Source of the DNA: Cylindrodendrum hubeiense
Lineage: Eukaryota > Ascomycota > Sordariomycetes > Hypocreales > Nectriaceae
Reading direction: 5' to 3'
Length of the DNA: 64,000 nt
Assembly: GCA_014621425.1 (NCBI GenBank)
Contig: JAANBB010000019.1
Location: 62,001-126,000, forward strand
Shown here piece by piece: positions 1-11,696 of the stretch. The number at the start of each line of letters is the position of its first letter. Positions within the stretch are counted from its first letter, which is position 1. Below the pieces are notes generated by a model that did not search any database, had not been told where the DNA came from, and saw only the letters and a program-made list of their open reading frames with translations. A program made the position numbers and the translations under genes.

Positions 1-403
1 TGATTTGCCCTTGCCATCGTATCCCCCACCCAACTTCAACGTTGCCCTGCACAACCACATCCTCTCTGACCGCGACGCCTTTCGACCCCGTTGGATCCCA
101 CAAGGGAAGCCATGCTGGATTCTGATGCACCTCACTACGCGTCCCAGCCACCGAAAGCGTGGGGCCGCGGCCCTGTTAATTCGATGGGGACTCGCACAGG
201 CTGTTGAAGGGAAAGTGCCCGCTTACCTCGAGTCTGGGGCCGCAGGGAGGCCGATATACGGAAGATTTGGCTTCGAGCAGGTGGGAGATCTGAGGAAATT
301 GAACCTTAGGCCATTTGGGGTGGACGCTGAATTTGAGCTCACGAGTATGGTGTTTGATCCTCATCAGGGGCTAAAAGCTCAGGAACAAGCTGCTACGAGC
401 TAG
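1..403 (+). CDS. GNAT family N-acetyltransferase, C-terminal part
   Basis: The reading frame is open from the window edge to a TAG at 401-403, so only the last 134 or so residues are visible and the start lies outside. The segment LTTRPSHRKRGAAALLIRWG fits motif A of the GNAT fold, where an R-x-x-G-x-A turn binds the acetyl-CoA pyrophosphate. The following part, ending with GRPIYGRFGFEQVG, matches the usual motif B 'Y.k.GF' element near the end of small fungal GNAT proteins. Members of this fungal subgroup transfer acetyl groups to unknown small amines or proteins; the substrate cannot be read from sequence. No intron is needed in the visible part. Confidence 0.75.
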   Translation, partial: DLPLPSYPPPNFNVALHNHILSDRDAFRPRWIPQGKPCWILMHLTTRPSHRKRGAAALLIRWGLAQAVEGKVPAYLESGAAGRPIYGRFGFEQVGDLRKLNLRPFGVDAEFELTSMVFDPHQGLKAQEQAATS

Positions 404-1202
404 TCGAGTTGGTGTCTTCACTGGGGACTAGCAATTGAGGAGCATAGATGGGAGGTGGTCTCTTTAGTACTAACGGAATAACAATCCCGTGGTGGGGTGC
501 GCAGGAAATACTGCTACATGTAATGCAATACAGTACTTGCCACATTGGGACATACCGGGATCTCGAACATGTACTCAACGCGTAAAAATGGGTTGTCCTT
601 TAATTTTATGTGACTATTAAATGCCATGCATCACCCAAGCCAGCTCGTCTATTCGAGAACTCGTGTTCTGGACACTCTGTTGGTCCCACATTTTCTGTGT
701 TCGGTTTGGGAGCCGCGGGGCAAAGATGCTATTAATACCCTACAGCCGAGATCAACCCACGGATCGGGAATTATAACAGCAGCCACTCTGGTGCACCTAC
801 GTCAGAGGGTAGGAGCCGCGGCCGGCGAAGCTTGCCCGTCTCCGCTGTGTCGCGCGATTGGCCGAGGTGCTGGATCAAAATGGGCTTCTCGATACTACTC
901 AACCAAAACAGCTTAAGCTCGGAATTGGACAAGGCGTGCCGAGGCACGGAACAACATCCGGCTGTCTTTGAGCGCCCGCTTCTTAGTCACGGCCGCCAGT
1001 GGCCAATGAGGTGAAGCGTCCTGGTACCCCGTCATTATGGTTCCCGACGCCCCGCGTTTTCAGTTGCTTTAAAGTCCGGGGCTTCTTTATTATCGCTGGT
1101 CGTCTCTCATATCTATTGACTTTCCATGCTCGTTTTGTCTTCTTTACCTTGTGATTGACTATATCTCCCACTTGTTCCTAACCCCACCTGTGACCTCCCA
1201 CC
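404..1202. other. intergenic, 5' region of the acyl-CoA dehydrogenase
   Basis: No convincing gene. Short frames here lack a family signal. The last 120 bases before 1203 are pyrimidine-rich, as is common in fungal 5' untranslated regions, and end in CCACC just before the ATG. Confidence 0.5.
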
Positions 1203-2810
1203 ATGGAGTTACCCGCCTCCGCTAGAATCCCGGCTCTGGTGATCGACAAGGTCAGCAAGCGAGCCTTGGAGCAACTCGATCAGGTCGAGAAATTCGTGCA
1301 GGACAGATGCCTTCCGGCGGATGTTATTTACTCTAAGCAGCTTGGACGCGACCACAAGGTCCGCTTTTCCACTGTGCCCAAGATCCTCGACGACTTGAAA
1401 GCGGAGGCGCGTCAGCAGGGTCTATGGAATCTGTTTTTGGCCAAGGGCCACTATGCCGAAGGCGGCGGATTCAGCAATCTTGAATATGCGCTGATGGCTG
1501 AGCAATTGGGACAGAGCTACATTGCGAGTGAGGTATGGCACCCCGACAGGCCCAATGATTCAAAATGCCGAATTTGAACTAGATCCAGAAATTTCCCCGG
1601 CTAACACGTTGACTTAGACAATGAACTGCTCCGCTCCTGATACTGGAAACATGGAGGTGCTTGCCAAATTTGGAAACAGCCCCCAGAAGGCAAAATGGCT
1701 CGCGCCGTTGCTGGATGGCAAGATTCGGTCGGCGTTCCTCATGACCGAGCCCGACGTGGCATCGAGCGACGCTCGGAACATCAAGTTCCAGATTTCCAAG
1801 GAGGGCAATGAGTACGTCCTCAATGGCAGCGTAAGTCAATACCCACACCAATTACAGATTTATCATTATTTCTAGAATGTCCAGCTAATTTCTGTCTCTG
1901 TCTAGAAATGGTGGAGCAGCGGCGCCGGTGATCCACGATGCGAACTCTACATCGTCATGGGCAAGACGGATGCTGAGAACCCGAACCCATACCAGCAACA
2001 GTCGGTCATCCTCGTTCCTGCTCGAACACCCGGAATCACTGTCCATCGAATGCTGTCTGTCTTCGGCTACGACGATGCGCCGCATGGCCATGGCCACATC
2101 AGCTTCGACAATGTACGCATTCCGGCGGAAAACATTGTCCTTGGAGAGGGGAGGGGGTTTGAGATCATCCAGGGCCGCCTTGGCCCGGGACGAATTCATC
2201 ACGCCATGCGATGCCTTGGAGCGGTAAGAGCCCACAGCTATGAATGACTTCGTCATGAGGTTTAAAAGCTGACTGTCATTTTATCTAGGCCGAGCGCGCC
2301 CTCGACTTGGTTCTTGCGCGCATCCACGAGCCCACAAAGAAACCCTTTGGCAAAATGCTCCACGAGCAGGGTTCCGTCCTTGAAAAGGTCGCGCAAGCCC
2401 GCATTGACATCGACTCATCCCGGTTGATCGTGCTCAACGCGGCCCTCAAAATCGATAACGGCAATGCCAAGCTAGCCCTGAAAGAAATTGCTGAGGCCAA
2501 GATTCTCGTCCCTAACATTCTTGGTCGCATCCTCGACTTTGCCATCCAGGTGTATGGCGGCGCCGGTGTCAGCCAGGACACCCCGCTGGCGTACATGTGG
2601 GCCAACGCGAGGACTATGAGGATAGTGGACGGCCCAGATGAAGTGCACCAGGCGCAGCTGGGGAGGCTCGAGGCGCGGAGGGCTGAAGGTGTGCGGGAGC
2701 GCCTTAGGAAGATCAAGGCTTTGGAGGCGACGCTCGCTGCGCAGTACAAGGTCCAATTGACGGACGCCCTCAGCTTGGAGTGGACTTCTGAGACCAAGCC
2801 CAAACTATGA
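1203..2810 (+). CDS. acyl-CoA dehydrogenase, four exons
   Basis: The model joins 1203-1532, 1618-1830, 1906-2223 and 2289-2810, giving 460 residues; all joins are in phase 0 with GT/AG borders. It is a flavoprotein that would oxidise acyl-CoA thioesters to 2-enoyl-CoA. Family signals are [14 protein letters not shown] after the first intron, the FAD/substrate signature [14 protein letters not shown] near residue 155, [15 protein letters not shown] at the start of exon 3, and [21 protein letters not shown] near the C-terminus. This pattern resembles the ACAD10/11 and bacterial FadE branch acting on long or branched substrates (family knowledge). The protein ends in PKL, which could be a weak type 1 peroxisomal signal; this is an inference. 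ATG 1203 is chosen because CCACC precedes it and no in-frame upstream ATG exists close by. Confidence 0.93.
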
Positions 2811-3462
2811 TGACTGGTTTCTCACCCTGTTTGAAAGAATTGAGTGCTTTTGATGAGCAATAGCAGATCTTGGTGTCTATTTGAACATGCACCTTTGGCT
2901 GCCGTTGTACTTTGTGCGAACACTGCATGAGCCAGTCCCTGAACCAGAGCGACACAACGATGAAAATAAATTTCGATTCCCATTTCAATAACACATATGC
3001 ACGTAGCGCAAGTAGCCTGATGCCACTCCGCTGACCCATATTCTGCACCCTTGCTCTACATCGTACCGCAGCATCCCCCAGAAAGATGAACACGTGGGTA
3101 TGCACAGCTGTAATCAAAGCCAAAGGGAGCTCACCAGTAGGTTTTAGTGTGAGGTGCTCTGAAAAGAGTGAAGTATTCTTTGTTAGATTCTCAATCTAAA
3201 ATTAGGGCGCCAATGTTAACTCTTCTGTCTTCATCGAATATGCTTTTGTTCGTGCTTTGTTGTTGCCACCTTCCTCAGTGCTCTCCGAACAATGATTTGG
3301 TGTGAGATACATGCAAATCTTTGTGCTGGAACAAAGCGTTATATTCCCATATTCTAAAAAGAATTAGAACATGAAATGCTCCAGTATTTAAGCAATGAGA
3401 GCACCCAACTCAAAACAAACACCACAGCCCTAATACACTCAATCATCACATCAACTTTCAAC
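2811..3462. other. intergenic
   Basis: No gene seen. The first 300 bases are presumably the 3' region of the dehydrogenase gene; the last 90 bases are A/C-rich and probably the leader of the next gene. Confidence 0.4.
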
Positions 3463-4548
3463 ATGTGTTTGACAGTTGTCGCGCACTACACCAAGTGCGA
3501 GACCCGACGGCGGGCTATTATCAACCCCGACAGCGGCTATGCCATTTACCACCCTCTTGAGCCACCGCCTCCTTGTCGTCACCAACGGCCTGATGCTGCG
3601 TTCAAGTACTGCTCCTCACACGGAACTTGCTGCACGCAGCAAAAATGGCAGTTTTGCTATTCGAAAACCATTACACCCGTGTGCTTCGCCTGGCAGACTT
3701 TGCACATGATCCTTTCCGAACCGTGCAAGGGGCGCATTATACCCGATATCGCCAAGTCGGTAGAGCTGTCTCAGAGAGGATTTCCTTTTACAGACAAGCA
3801 TGATCGATACGGAAGAATCAGACACGACTTTTTCAACGCTGCAGCCAACGTTGCTCGATGGGTTGATGAAGCTAATCTGATAGGGAACGAGATACACAAG
3901 GAACCGAGCTCACAAGACCAGCACATGCGTCTGTGGATGCGATTCAAAGAAGTGCTGAGGCAATGGGAGCACCACTATGCCGCCTTGAAGCAGCTGACGA
4001 ACTTGTGGAACGGATGCGCCGAAGATGACATGATAGAGCTGTGTCCATCGAACCTGTTCGAATTCCATGCATTTTCTGGGTTCTTTCAAAATGCGCCTGC
4101 CCCATATTTCGAAATCGTCCTTGCGCCTTACCGTTGGAGGCGCGTACTTGAGCAAGCTGGAATACGCCATATAAAGTTCAAGAGCCAGATCGTTAAATAT
4201 CAAGAACAATTGCACGACTCTCATGAGTCTCCCGAGGACCTCAGATCTGCCATCGAGGAATGTGGGGCTGGGGAGCCCCCGCCAGTATTCACGAAAGTGA
4301 ACTGGCAAGCGTCTGCGACCTCAAAAGCTGCTTCGGCGATTAGTCCTAAGACAACGAATCCCGCTCTCAGCTCTGGCAAGACTTCTTCGGCCACGCAGGT
4401 CATCGAAGATAAGCAGCCCGTATCAACCACCCCCAAACCCAAGAAGAAGGTCATACCTTACGATTCAAATATCTTCATCAGGGAGAAGAAGCGGAAGCGA
4501 TCTGAAAACTCCGATTCCGAGGAATGTTCTCGGGCTTTCAAGATCTAG
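3463..4548 (+). CDS. uncharacterised protein with Cys/His-rich N-terminus and basic C-terminus
   Basis: A single open frame codes for 361 residues from ATG 3463; the frame continues upstream to another ATG at 3376, but the start MCLTVVAHYTKCETRRRAII is typical of a fungal group of unknown function in which a short Cys-containing N-terminal module opens the protein. Cysteines and histidines cluster in the first 80 residues (TKC, PPCRHQ, KYCSSHGTCC), which suggests metal binding. The C-terminal 70 residues are low in complexity, rich in Ser, Thr and Pro, and end with two basic runs, KPKKKV and REKKRKRSE, that look like nuclear localisation signals. No catalytic motif was recognised. The gene is probably real because of its length and leader, but its function is unknown. 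Confidence 0.6.
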   Translation: MCLTVVAHYTKCETRRRAIINPDSGYAIYHPLEPPPPCRHQRPDAAFKYCSSHGTCCTQQKWQFCYSKTITPVCFAWQTLHMILSEPCKGRIIPDIAKSVELSQRGFPFTDKHDRYGRIRHDFFNAAANVARWVDEANLIGNEIHKEPSSQDQHMRLWMRFKEVLRQWEHHYAALKQLTNLWNGCAEDDMIELCPSNLFEFHAFSGFFQNAPAPYFEIVLAPYRWRRVLEQAGIRHIKFKSQIVKYQEQLHDSHESPEDLRSAIEECGAGEPPPVFTKVNWQASATSKAASAISPKTTNPALSSGKTSSATQVIEDKQPVSTTPKPKKKVIPYDSNIFIREKKRKRSENSDSEECSRAFKI

Positions 4549-5613
4549 GGAACATTGAAAGCTTTGCGAGACAGACTAGGTTCGGGAAAGTAGAATTGGT
4601 GTGAGAACATCCCAGGTGCAAAGATTGGCATTGTAGTTTGCAGTGTGGTGATGAGAGGGGCATGAAGCTGAGAGAAGATGATAGCAGAAGTAAAGATATT
4701 CGATATTCAGACACTGAATTCAAATAGCTGGACTTTGCCGTATGTTTTACATCCCCACCCTGTTACATCAGAATATAAATATACGTCAGGGAATAGACTT
4801 AATATGGCGTGGATTCAATTGACATTTACACCTTATAACAGCCCACGAGCCTGGCTACAGCCAAATTGTTCACAAATGCATCTGACCTTTTACCATGAAA
4901 GGTATTATCTATGTCGGTCTGGCTGTTATTCTGGCTGCGACTCTGGCTGCGGCTGCGTGGCGGGGATAACCCCCTCCACGGTGGCCAAAGATGGTCCGTC
5001 AACACCCCTCTCCCGCGTCCGCTCTCGAGAGGCTCAACTGGGTCGGACATCACGATGATGATAACAGCGTATTCGCAGTATCAAGAGAGGAGGTCTGCAA
5101 CGTAAGGAGTTGAGAGGAATTGACCAACTGCGTGTGTGACGGCGGCTATGGTAACTGTCGCTGAGGAAAAATGGAGTCGTAAGATTTCAGTATGGGAATA
5201 GTAATGGCGATGTGTGCAAATAGCAATACTCTAGAAATATTTAATGTCAAATTGGTAGAGTGGAGATTTTCTAGAATTCTATTCATCCTTAATTACAGGT
5301 TCCCTACAGGCGAGTCTATCAAGACAATCAGCCAGAATGTCAGTCCCATTTGGCGTTTCCATACCACAACACAACAACAACAAGTGCATCCATCGTCTAG
5401 GCCGTAGCCTGATCTAAAATGTTCTCCGCGGTCAGAAATGATCTACAGTCGACTCGGGAAACCCAGCGACTATTCCAAGACACATCGCACCATCTGCCAC
5501 AATCGTCTGATTTGTCGTGTTCTGGTTGCCTCTGTCCGGGAGTACTCCTCCACCTGTTCCCACCCATGGTGAGATTCATTAGGCGCTATCCCCTCCTCGC
5601 CCGGTCGGATCAC
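4549..5613. other. intergenic between convergent genes
   Basis: No gene supported. A short imperfect CTGGCTG/CGGCTGCG microsatellite lies near 4920-4960, and a CAACAACAA run near 5370. The frames in this region are short and show no family signal. Confidence 0.4.
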
Positions 5614-6750
5614 CTAGATGCGCACCGCCAGCTGTGGAAGGACTTCCTTCCATCTCCAGCTCGTGTAAAGCTGAGTCTTGACCTCGCTGAAAGCCAGTGG
5701 TGTGAATTCGACGCGCCTCGTGTCCGTGAAGAACCGGAACCCTGCCCAATTGCCACCCATTGACGTCTCGTTGGAAGAGTATCCCATCAGGCCGATGCGA
5801 GGGATGAATTGGTCGACAGACGCTTGCTGGGGCTTGCCGTTTATGATATACCCGAGAGCCCAGGGGTCCCAGGTCATGGCAAGCTCGGTATGATATTCCC
5901 TGTGCAGTTGCATCGCCTTTTCGGCAGCAGCCGTATCCAACAAGGGGTTTTCCAGCGGCCATTCGACTCCGGCGTCTCCCATGATTCCCTTCTGTTCGAA
6001 GTACTCTTCAGCCTCGTCGAGAGCCTTCTCGTCTTGAGTCTGATCCCATCGCCACAAGAAGGACCTGCCCCGCGTTCCAACAACCTGCGGGTCGTAGACT
6101 TGGCATCCCTCGACCCACCCGATTTTTCCAACCTTCTCACAAAGAATTGTGAAGTCGCGGACCCGGTGGAACCGGAAAAGGTCGGGTGGGCGCAGAATGT
6201 TCAGAGTGTAGTAGAAATCTGGCAGCTCCAGAAAAACTTCCAGGTCTTTGAAGACAGAAACTACATTCTGCAGGTCAGTTGTGTGGTTCGCTGGGTTAAT
6301 CATCATCCCATGGCCTGAGCCGCGGCGAGGGGTGAAGTGTGGAATCCCACTGGTGAAAATCAAATCGACCCTAGGGTTCACCAAAAACTTCTGCCCATCC
6401 ACACGGCGGATAAGAAGGTCATGAGTACGGGTGACGGTCTGGCGAGCTTCAAAATTCACCTTAGCGATGGCGAGGGCGCCATGTGTGCGAGGGCCTGGGA
6501 CTGTTTCATCTGCGTTGTGGAGGCAAATAATTCGAGGCGTCGTCGCTGCTTCTTGCCATATCTTCTGGCGTATTTCAGCAGGCAAGTCTTGAAATTCGAT
6601 CTTGGTTGGGACCTTCCCGGAGGATGAACCGGCTTCGGCGTGCTTTTCGTTCATGATGGGTCGCTGGCATGAGCCTCCAGCTCCAGGGACGCGTTTTGTT
6701 GTGTCGGTCTGGTCAAAGTCTTGCGGTGTTGATGTGAGTCGCGGGTTCAT
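5614..6750 (-). CDS. 2EXR domain protein
   Basis: An uninterrupted 378-codon frame runs from ATG 6750 to a stop at 5614. After a disordered N-terminus of about 50 residues comes FQDLPAEIRQKIWQEAATTP, the hallmark opening of the fungal 2EXR (F-box-like) domain: F..LP.EIR..IW..A. This is followed by RIICLHN and a region of WR/RVDGQKFLVNP-type strands seen in the same family. 2EXR proteins are expanded in filamentous ascomycetes and have no established biochemical role; by analogy with F-box proteins a role in protein-protein contact is often supposed. Nothing in the sequence suggests an enzyme. The neighbouring gene upstream on the same strand is the MFS transporter, but 793 bases separate them and no functional link is implied. 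Confidence 0.8.
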   Translation of the reverse strand: MNPRLTSTPQDFDQTDTTKRVPGAGGSCQRPIMNEKHAEAGSSSGKVPTKIEFQDLPAEIRQKIWQEAATTPRIICLHNADETVPGPRTHGALAIAKVNFEARQTVTRTHDLLIRRVDGQKFLVNPRVDLIFTSGIPHFTPRRGSGHGMMINPANHTTDLQNVVSVFKDLEVFLELPDFYYTLNILRPPDLFRFHRVRDFTILCEKVGKIGWVEGCQVYDPQVVGTRGRSFLWRWDQTQDEKALDEAEEYFEQKGIMGDAGVEWPLENPLLDTAAAEKAMQLHREYHTELAMTWDPWALGYIINGKPQQASVDQFIPRIGLMGYSSNETSMGGNWAGFRFFTDTRRVEFTPLAFSEVKTQLYTSWRWKEVLPQLAVRI

Positions 6751-7543
6751 AGAGGGTGATGGAAGGAAGAAAACCGAGGCCGGAGGATGTGATCTTTCGT
6801 GGAATTTATAGATTCATCTCAATGAGTGTTCAGGAAACAGTCAGGATCTCATCGCAGTGATTCCCCTTTGCAGAACATGAGAACAAGAACTTCGCCTGGA
6901 GAGATTCATTTTCAGGCGGTTAAAGTCACAGTCGTCATTCCCAAGAAAACGAGTGAATGATATAAGATCAAAGTGTAATTTCAGGCAACAACGAACATGA
7001 CCAATGTCAGTGTTATTGTCTGTTGTATCTGATGCAAACCAGAGCTGAGTCATAGTAGAATAATCAGTCAACGCGTTGTTTCACATCAACATGTTAGCGA
7101 TGGTGGTTTCGTCGTCGCAACCATTTGCGATAAGGAAATCCGGGAGCTAATATAAAGAACGTGATTTTATCAGTGGCATTAACCTGGAGCTTATTCACGC
7201 CACTCGTATTTACAGAGTAGATATTTCTTGGTTGAGTAGTCAGTTGTGGCTGGTCCATATGGAAATAGGCATAAATGTTGTATGTTTCTAGCTTGACAGC
7301 ACCGAAGGCGACAGCACCATCATCACCAAATGCTTCGAGACTAGAGGCACATTCTCGAAACCAGATGCTATATTTCCCAGGGCACAAGGGCTGTCGCATA
7401 TTTTCAAAGCTATTGAGTATAAGTAACAAAATGTAAGCAGTGTCATAAATGACATCAATCGTTGATGAGTCCTGTGATCCTCCGTGCCCGAGATTGACAG
7501 CGAACCGCAATGTCGACGTACTAAGACTTATGATGAAAGAACT
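6751..7543. other. intergenic downstream of the MFS transporter
   Basis: Contains an open frame of 138 codons on the minus strand at 7094-7510 without recognisable motifs or leader; it could be a chance frame in the 3' region of the transporter gene. No supported feature. Confidence 0.35.
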
Positions 7544-9220
7544 TTAGTACACATACTTAAAGTACTTGTTTTCCAAATCCGTTTCATCAAGTAAACCTCG
7601 CTCCCAGGCTCGGTCCTCGATTGCCCTTGCGTGGAACTCTGCCCTCGATCTATTTCTAAACCACAGTAAGGCCCAGATTCCAGTGAGACAAAATACCTGG
7701 ACAGCGAAGCAAAAGAACATCATTCCCACGCCAAGAGGATAGAGCGGTGCCTGGTCAGCTTTGAAGAAAAACGGGCCCACAAAATTACCAACACAATAGC
7801 CGATAAGAAGCATCGCGTTGGTCGTGATTTTCTTGGTGTGACCAGCAGTGTTTGCAATAGCCACGGACATACTCAGCGTTCCAGCCGCAGTGTAGCAAAA
7901 GGTTACCCATAGGAATGCCAATCGCCCGTATGAGTTATCCTGCGACAGGAGCCGGAGTCCCAGTAAGCCGACAAGGAATGGGACCATCGCCATTAGCATG
8001 ATACGAATTCTGCAGTTGGAGTATCGGGTGGCAAAATAACTAGCGTTTGATGAGCACAGTTTTCACATAGAGGGGAGATAAGTGGGGGAGATACCAGGCC
8101 AGGATACATGCGACTAGCTGCACTGCGCCAGAGGGCATCTGAAGGAGTGTCGTTCTTAGTGTGCTGAACCCTGCTCCCTTGATAATAAGGCCTTGGAACT
8201 TTGAGATGTTAGCAATGCGATATTAACGTTGATGGTATACTCACAGCTGATAATCCTCCATTGGGCGAGTTGCTAGTTACAGCGAACAGAAAGATCAACC
8301 AGGTCTTCAGATCCAGCATCGCCTCCCGGAATTGCTTGACTTTGAACTTTCGATTCTCGATTCCAGTTCCGTTATCCTTGACGCGGCCTACAACGAGGCT
8401 TCGTTCCTTCTGGGTTAGAAATTTCGCACGCATGGGAGCCCCGGGAAGTACAATCCAGCAGAATGCTCCCCATGCGACAGTGATTGCTCCCCAGATGATG
8501 AAAAGAAGCCTCCAAGAGGACAAGGCTCCTTCAACGTGACCAATACCGAAGCTGGCGATACCAGCGATGATATATCCAAGACCAGACGAACCAATCCATA
8601 TACCGAATCGAAACGGTTGTTCGGAGCGTGTATAGTACATGCTGAATAGTAGCATTGTTCCAGGCTGGATTGCAGCTTCAAACACACCAAGTAGAGTTCG
8701 AACAGCGGCAAGGCTGGCGAAAGATTGAACAGCACCATGGCACATCAAGACAGCCCCCCACAGAATAACCTGGAGGTATTGAGCATAAGACATTTTTTAG
8801 GCTGGCAACGTAATGTGGCTCTCAACTTACAGTCGCTGACATGAATTGGTTGATTGGCAAGCGCTGGAGGAGCAAATTGCTTGGGAATTCCGACACCATG
8901 TAACCGAGATAAAAGATGGCACTGATCCATGAATACTCTGTTCCTTGTAGGTTGATCTCTTCTCGAACTCCAAAGACTGCAGCATAGCTCAGGGTGTTCT
9001 TGTCAATTGCTTGAAGGGCATAGGTGATGCAAAGAATGGGCATCAAGCGGAGATCAATCTTCCATCTTAATGCCCTCGCTTCGTCCTCAGTGAGCTCATT
9101 GTCGAGTGCTTCGCGATGCAAATTGAGGGCTTCAAGCGTAGAGATATCATCGATAATTGCACCCTTGAGGGAATTTGCATCGGTTGGTGGATGATTTCCT
9201 GTTGACTTTTCTTGGGACAT
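7544..9220 (-). CDS. MFS transporter, Dal5-type anion:cation symporter, four exons
   Basis: Reading on the minus strand the exons are 9220-8831, 8769-8245, 8198-8095 and 8039-7544, coding for 504 residues, the normal size for this family. The N-terminus holds LRWKIDLRLMPILCITYALQ, with the R-K-x-D pattern that opens allantoate permease (Dal5), Tna1 and Vht1-like carriers, followed by QAIDKNTLSYAAVFG at the end of the first helix. VRTLLGVFEAAIQPGTMLL in exon 2 is the conserved R-x-x-L-G-x-x-E-A loop/helix. About twelve hydrophobic segments can be counted, in two halves around a cytoplasmic loop rich in charged residues. Such carriers import small organic anions, vitamins or dipeptides at the plasma membrane with protons; the specific substrate cannot be inferred. 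ATG 9220 is the first ATG in frame; further upstream only a TTG exists. Confidence 0.9.
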
Positions 9221-10736
9221 GATGGAAGAAGGCAAGAGGCAGCCGCACTATGCTCGAGAGTGTAGATCAGATTGATAAGATTAAAGACAGCTGAACCCGG
9301 CCACACCCATTGCTTTTAAACTATCAAGCATCATGCCGGGGATCGATGACTAGCCTCTCCCCCAAAACTTAGCCTTTTTCTCATGCCGGCCTATCTTTCC
9401 TCGTGGGGGCGGTAAAAAGACGCACCGCAATACTGCAGATCAGGTAGCCATTTGGCAAAGGATACATAGGCGATGGCTGAAGAGGCAGGGATCGCCTCAG
9501 TAAATACAGGCCTCGTTTGGATCGCAGAATGCCTTTATCGGCGGCCCATGGATCGAGTGGAGACAAATAGCCCACCATTTCTACCAGGTGGCATAACTTA
9601 TATTCGTCGACAAATAAGAACCCCTACAACTTAATCTCGTGATAGAAGTACATGGTAGGATTTAAGTCTATAAAGAGCTAAATCCTACCCCACACGCTCG
9701 CAGAATACTACTCCACATCGTATCATTTGATGGGGGTCTCCGATAAACGGCCGAGAACGGATTCAAATCCATATAACCCACTTGGTATTAATTATGAAGT
9801 GAGAGAGCATCCGTGTTCGCCTCTTATCAATGCCTATTACGACCTTCCACAGTGGTGTTTACTTCCGTGGGGAAGCACACAACAGTGGGAAGCTTGGGAT
9901 GAAGAAATCCTTCCAACGTCCTCTGTCAGATATTGGTACCCCCGCTAATTGAAAGTTCGTTCTAGAGACTAGGGTTAAGAAGAGGGTTAGGGTAATGTCG
10001 CATGGGGTACGTTGTGCTACAGCACGGACTGTGACTGCCAAGATCATCACCGCCAGAGCGTCGGCGGTATGAGACGGCAGAACTAGAATCTGTGGTTTGC
10101 AAGCCTCCGAACTCGCCTCGGCCGAGTCAGTCCGAGCGAGCGATCCCTGCGTCGGAACTCACTCGGTCGTAGTGGACCAGTGACCTTAGATCGGCTGTTG
10201 ATCCGCAGGGTAGTAGGTGTCTGGACCTGTGGCCAAGACTGTCGAAACTAGTTGGCGTCCAGTAATAATATCGTGACAGTCCTTGCCACGATTTATCTTG
10301 TTCTCGTTATGCCTCAGTGCCAGTGTCCGACCGACTTCACGTCTTCGAGCTTTGTAAGAGTTTGGTAAGCGATCGACGAATCAACAGCCACCATAACGAA
10401 GAATAGAACTCTACGGTTGCTGCATTTTATCTCCCTAGTCTCCAAGATCCCTGTGTCCCATGAGAGGGAATTTGATCTCAGATTATACATAATGAGCCGT
10501 CAAGGTCCACTTTAACCGAAGCCATCTCCAGCGTGAGTTTTGGGCGATCCCAATGAAATAGGTTAGAAGAAGCTGTACCACTTGAAAAAAGGAAACCTTA
10601 TCCCAAGGCGACGAGAACTTCAAGTTCTTACGCCACGGGCTGAAACGTACATGGCCAGGATTCATTGTACATTCAGCCTTAGATAGATAGAAGCTGCGCG
10701 GTGTGCCGTATAATACTGGCAACAATACTGCGTCTA
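9221..10736. other. intergenic
   Basis: The part next to 9220 is the promoter region of the transporter gene. A 73-codon frame around 9730-9948 has no family signal. GC-rich sequence with short CTCGGCCGAG-type palindromes lies near 10110-10160. No gene, RNA or transposon was recognised. Confidence 0.4.
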
Positions 10737-11696
10737 CTACATCCCTCCTTTTCTCCTGATACTAGAAGCTATGAATGAGGAAGTCGCCCGCCCTGATTGG
10801 TCAAGGAACCAGATTCTCAAGGCAGTAATAACAGCCATAGCAGCCCATCGGTCCCCCAGGTCTTTAATCCCGCTGCCAATGAATTCAATATTGAAAGGCT
10901 TTGATAGGGCCATAAGCCGCTTCCATGAGGCCACGGCGACGGGCTCGGATCCGTCCTTCGCCAGCGACACCGCGCTGTCCTTTCCATCCCCTTGAGATGC
11001 TGGTCTCTCAAGACGAAATAGCTTAAACTCATGAGAATGTTCCTTTTCGCCCATCTCTTCTTTGTTTGTCATCCGCCACTCAAACTCCTCACGTGGGAGG
11101 TCCATTGCAGTCTCTCTGCCCTTGCCAAGCTCATGGCTGACTTCGATTGAGAACCGAAACACGACTGTCTTCTGGTCTCCCATAAGCCCAGCACGCAATA
11201 ACTCTGTTGCGACCCCCTCATCATCCTTTTCCAGGGAGACCTCTCTTCCAGGCAGTATAGACAGATTAATCACGCTTTCCAGAGCATGTGCATCGAGCGG
11301 GTTCAATGTTTCCCCAGCCGCTGCCAGCACGGGGTCTTTTTCGGAAGGCCCGTTGAACATCACTACACCAGCTCTGTCCGGTCCACGGCCTGTAAGCCCC
11401 GCATAGTTAGAAATAGCAAACATCTTCTGGTTGTCGCCATTGCCAAGATGGTAGGTGCGCGTCATCTTCCACTGGTAGTGGGCAGTCAAGGTGGGGCGTA
11501 AGGACAGGTATGGCGAACTGTCACAGGACCTGACCAGAGGCTTCAGGTCTGGTATTCCAGATGCAGAGTTGCTGCTCGCGGGATTTAGGGCTGATGAAGG
11601 TGTTGATGGACCAGCAGTCGCAACTTGAGAGTAGGGCGGGGGTGCGTCATCGCTGACGTCATGCAGAGCGAGGACTGCTTCCTTGACGTTGGCCAT
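10737..11696 (-). CDS. uncharacterised fungal protein
   Basis: A continuous frame of 319 codons runs from ATG 11696 to a stop at 10737. The first 50 residues are disordered, with a PPPYSQ motif of the PPxY type (possible WW-domain contact) at about residues 19-24 and a Ser/Pro-rich stretch. The rest is a mix of predicted strands and helices: YHLGNGDNQKMFAISN, a central acidic part, then FRFSIEVSHELGKGRETAMD and EFEWRMTNKEEMGEKEHSHE, where a strand-turn pattern and an E-W/K-E-x-H-S-H-E run recall small fungal beta-barrel families of unknown function. The last 30 residues include AAMAVITALRIWFLDQSGRA, a moderately hydrophobic helix. No transmembrane segment or catalytic motif was identified; function is not assigned. 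Confidence 0.65.
   Translation of the reverse strand: MANVKEAVLALHDVSDDAPPPYSQVATAGPSTPSSALNPASSNSASGIPDLKPLVRSCDSSPYLSLRPTLTAHYQWKMTRTYHLGNGDNQKMFAISNYAGLTGRGPDRAGVVMFNGPSEKDPVLAAAGETLNPLDAHALESVINLSILPGREVSLEKDDEGVATELLRAGLMGDQKTVVFRFSIEVSHELGKGRETAMDLPREEFEWRMTNKEEMGEKEHSHEFKLFRLERPASQGDGKDSAVSLAKDGSEPVAVASWKRLMALSKPFNIEFIGSGIKDLGDRWAAMAVITALRIWFLDQSGRATSSFIASSIRRKGGM

Noticed and set aside
2285..2803. 172-codon open frame antisense to the acyl-CoA dehydrogenase
   Set aside because: Shadow of a strongly supported coding exon; Arg/Ser-rich translation with no family signal.
7094..7510. 138-codon minus-strand frame downstream of the MFS gene
   Set aside because: No motif, no leader, no splice partner; could be real but cannot be supported.
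9727..9948. 73-codon plus-strand frame with many Trp and Tyr
   Set aside because: No homologous family recalled and no clear promoter or leader; too short to support.
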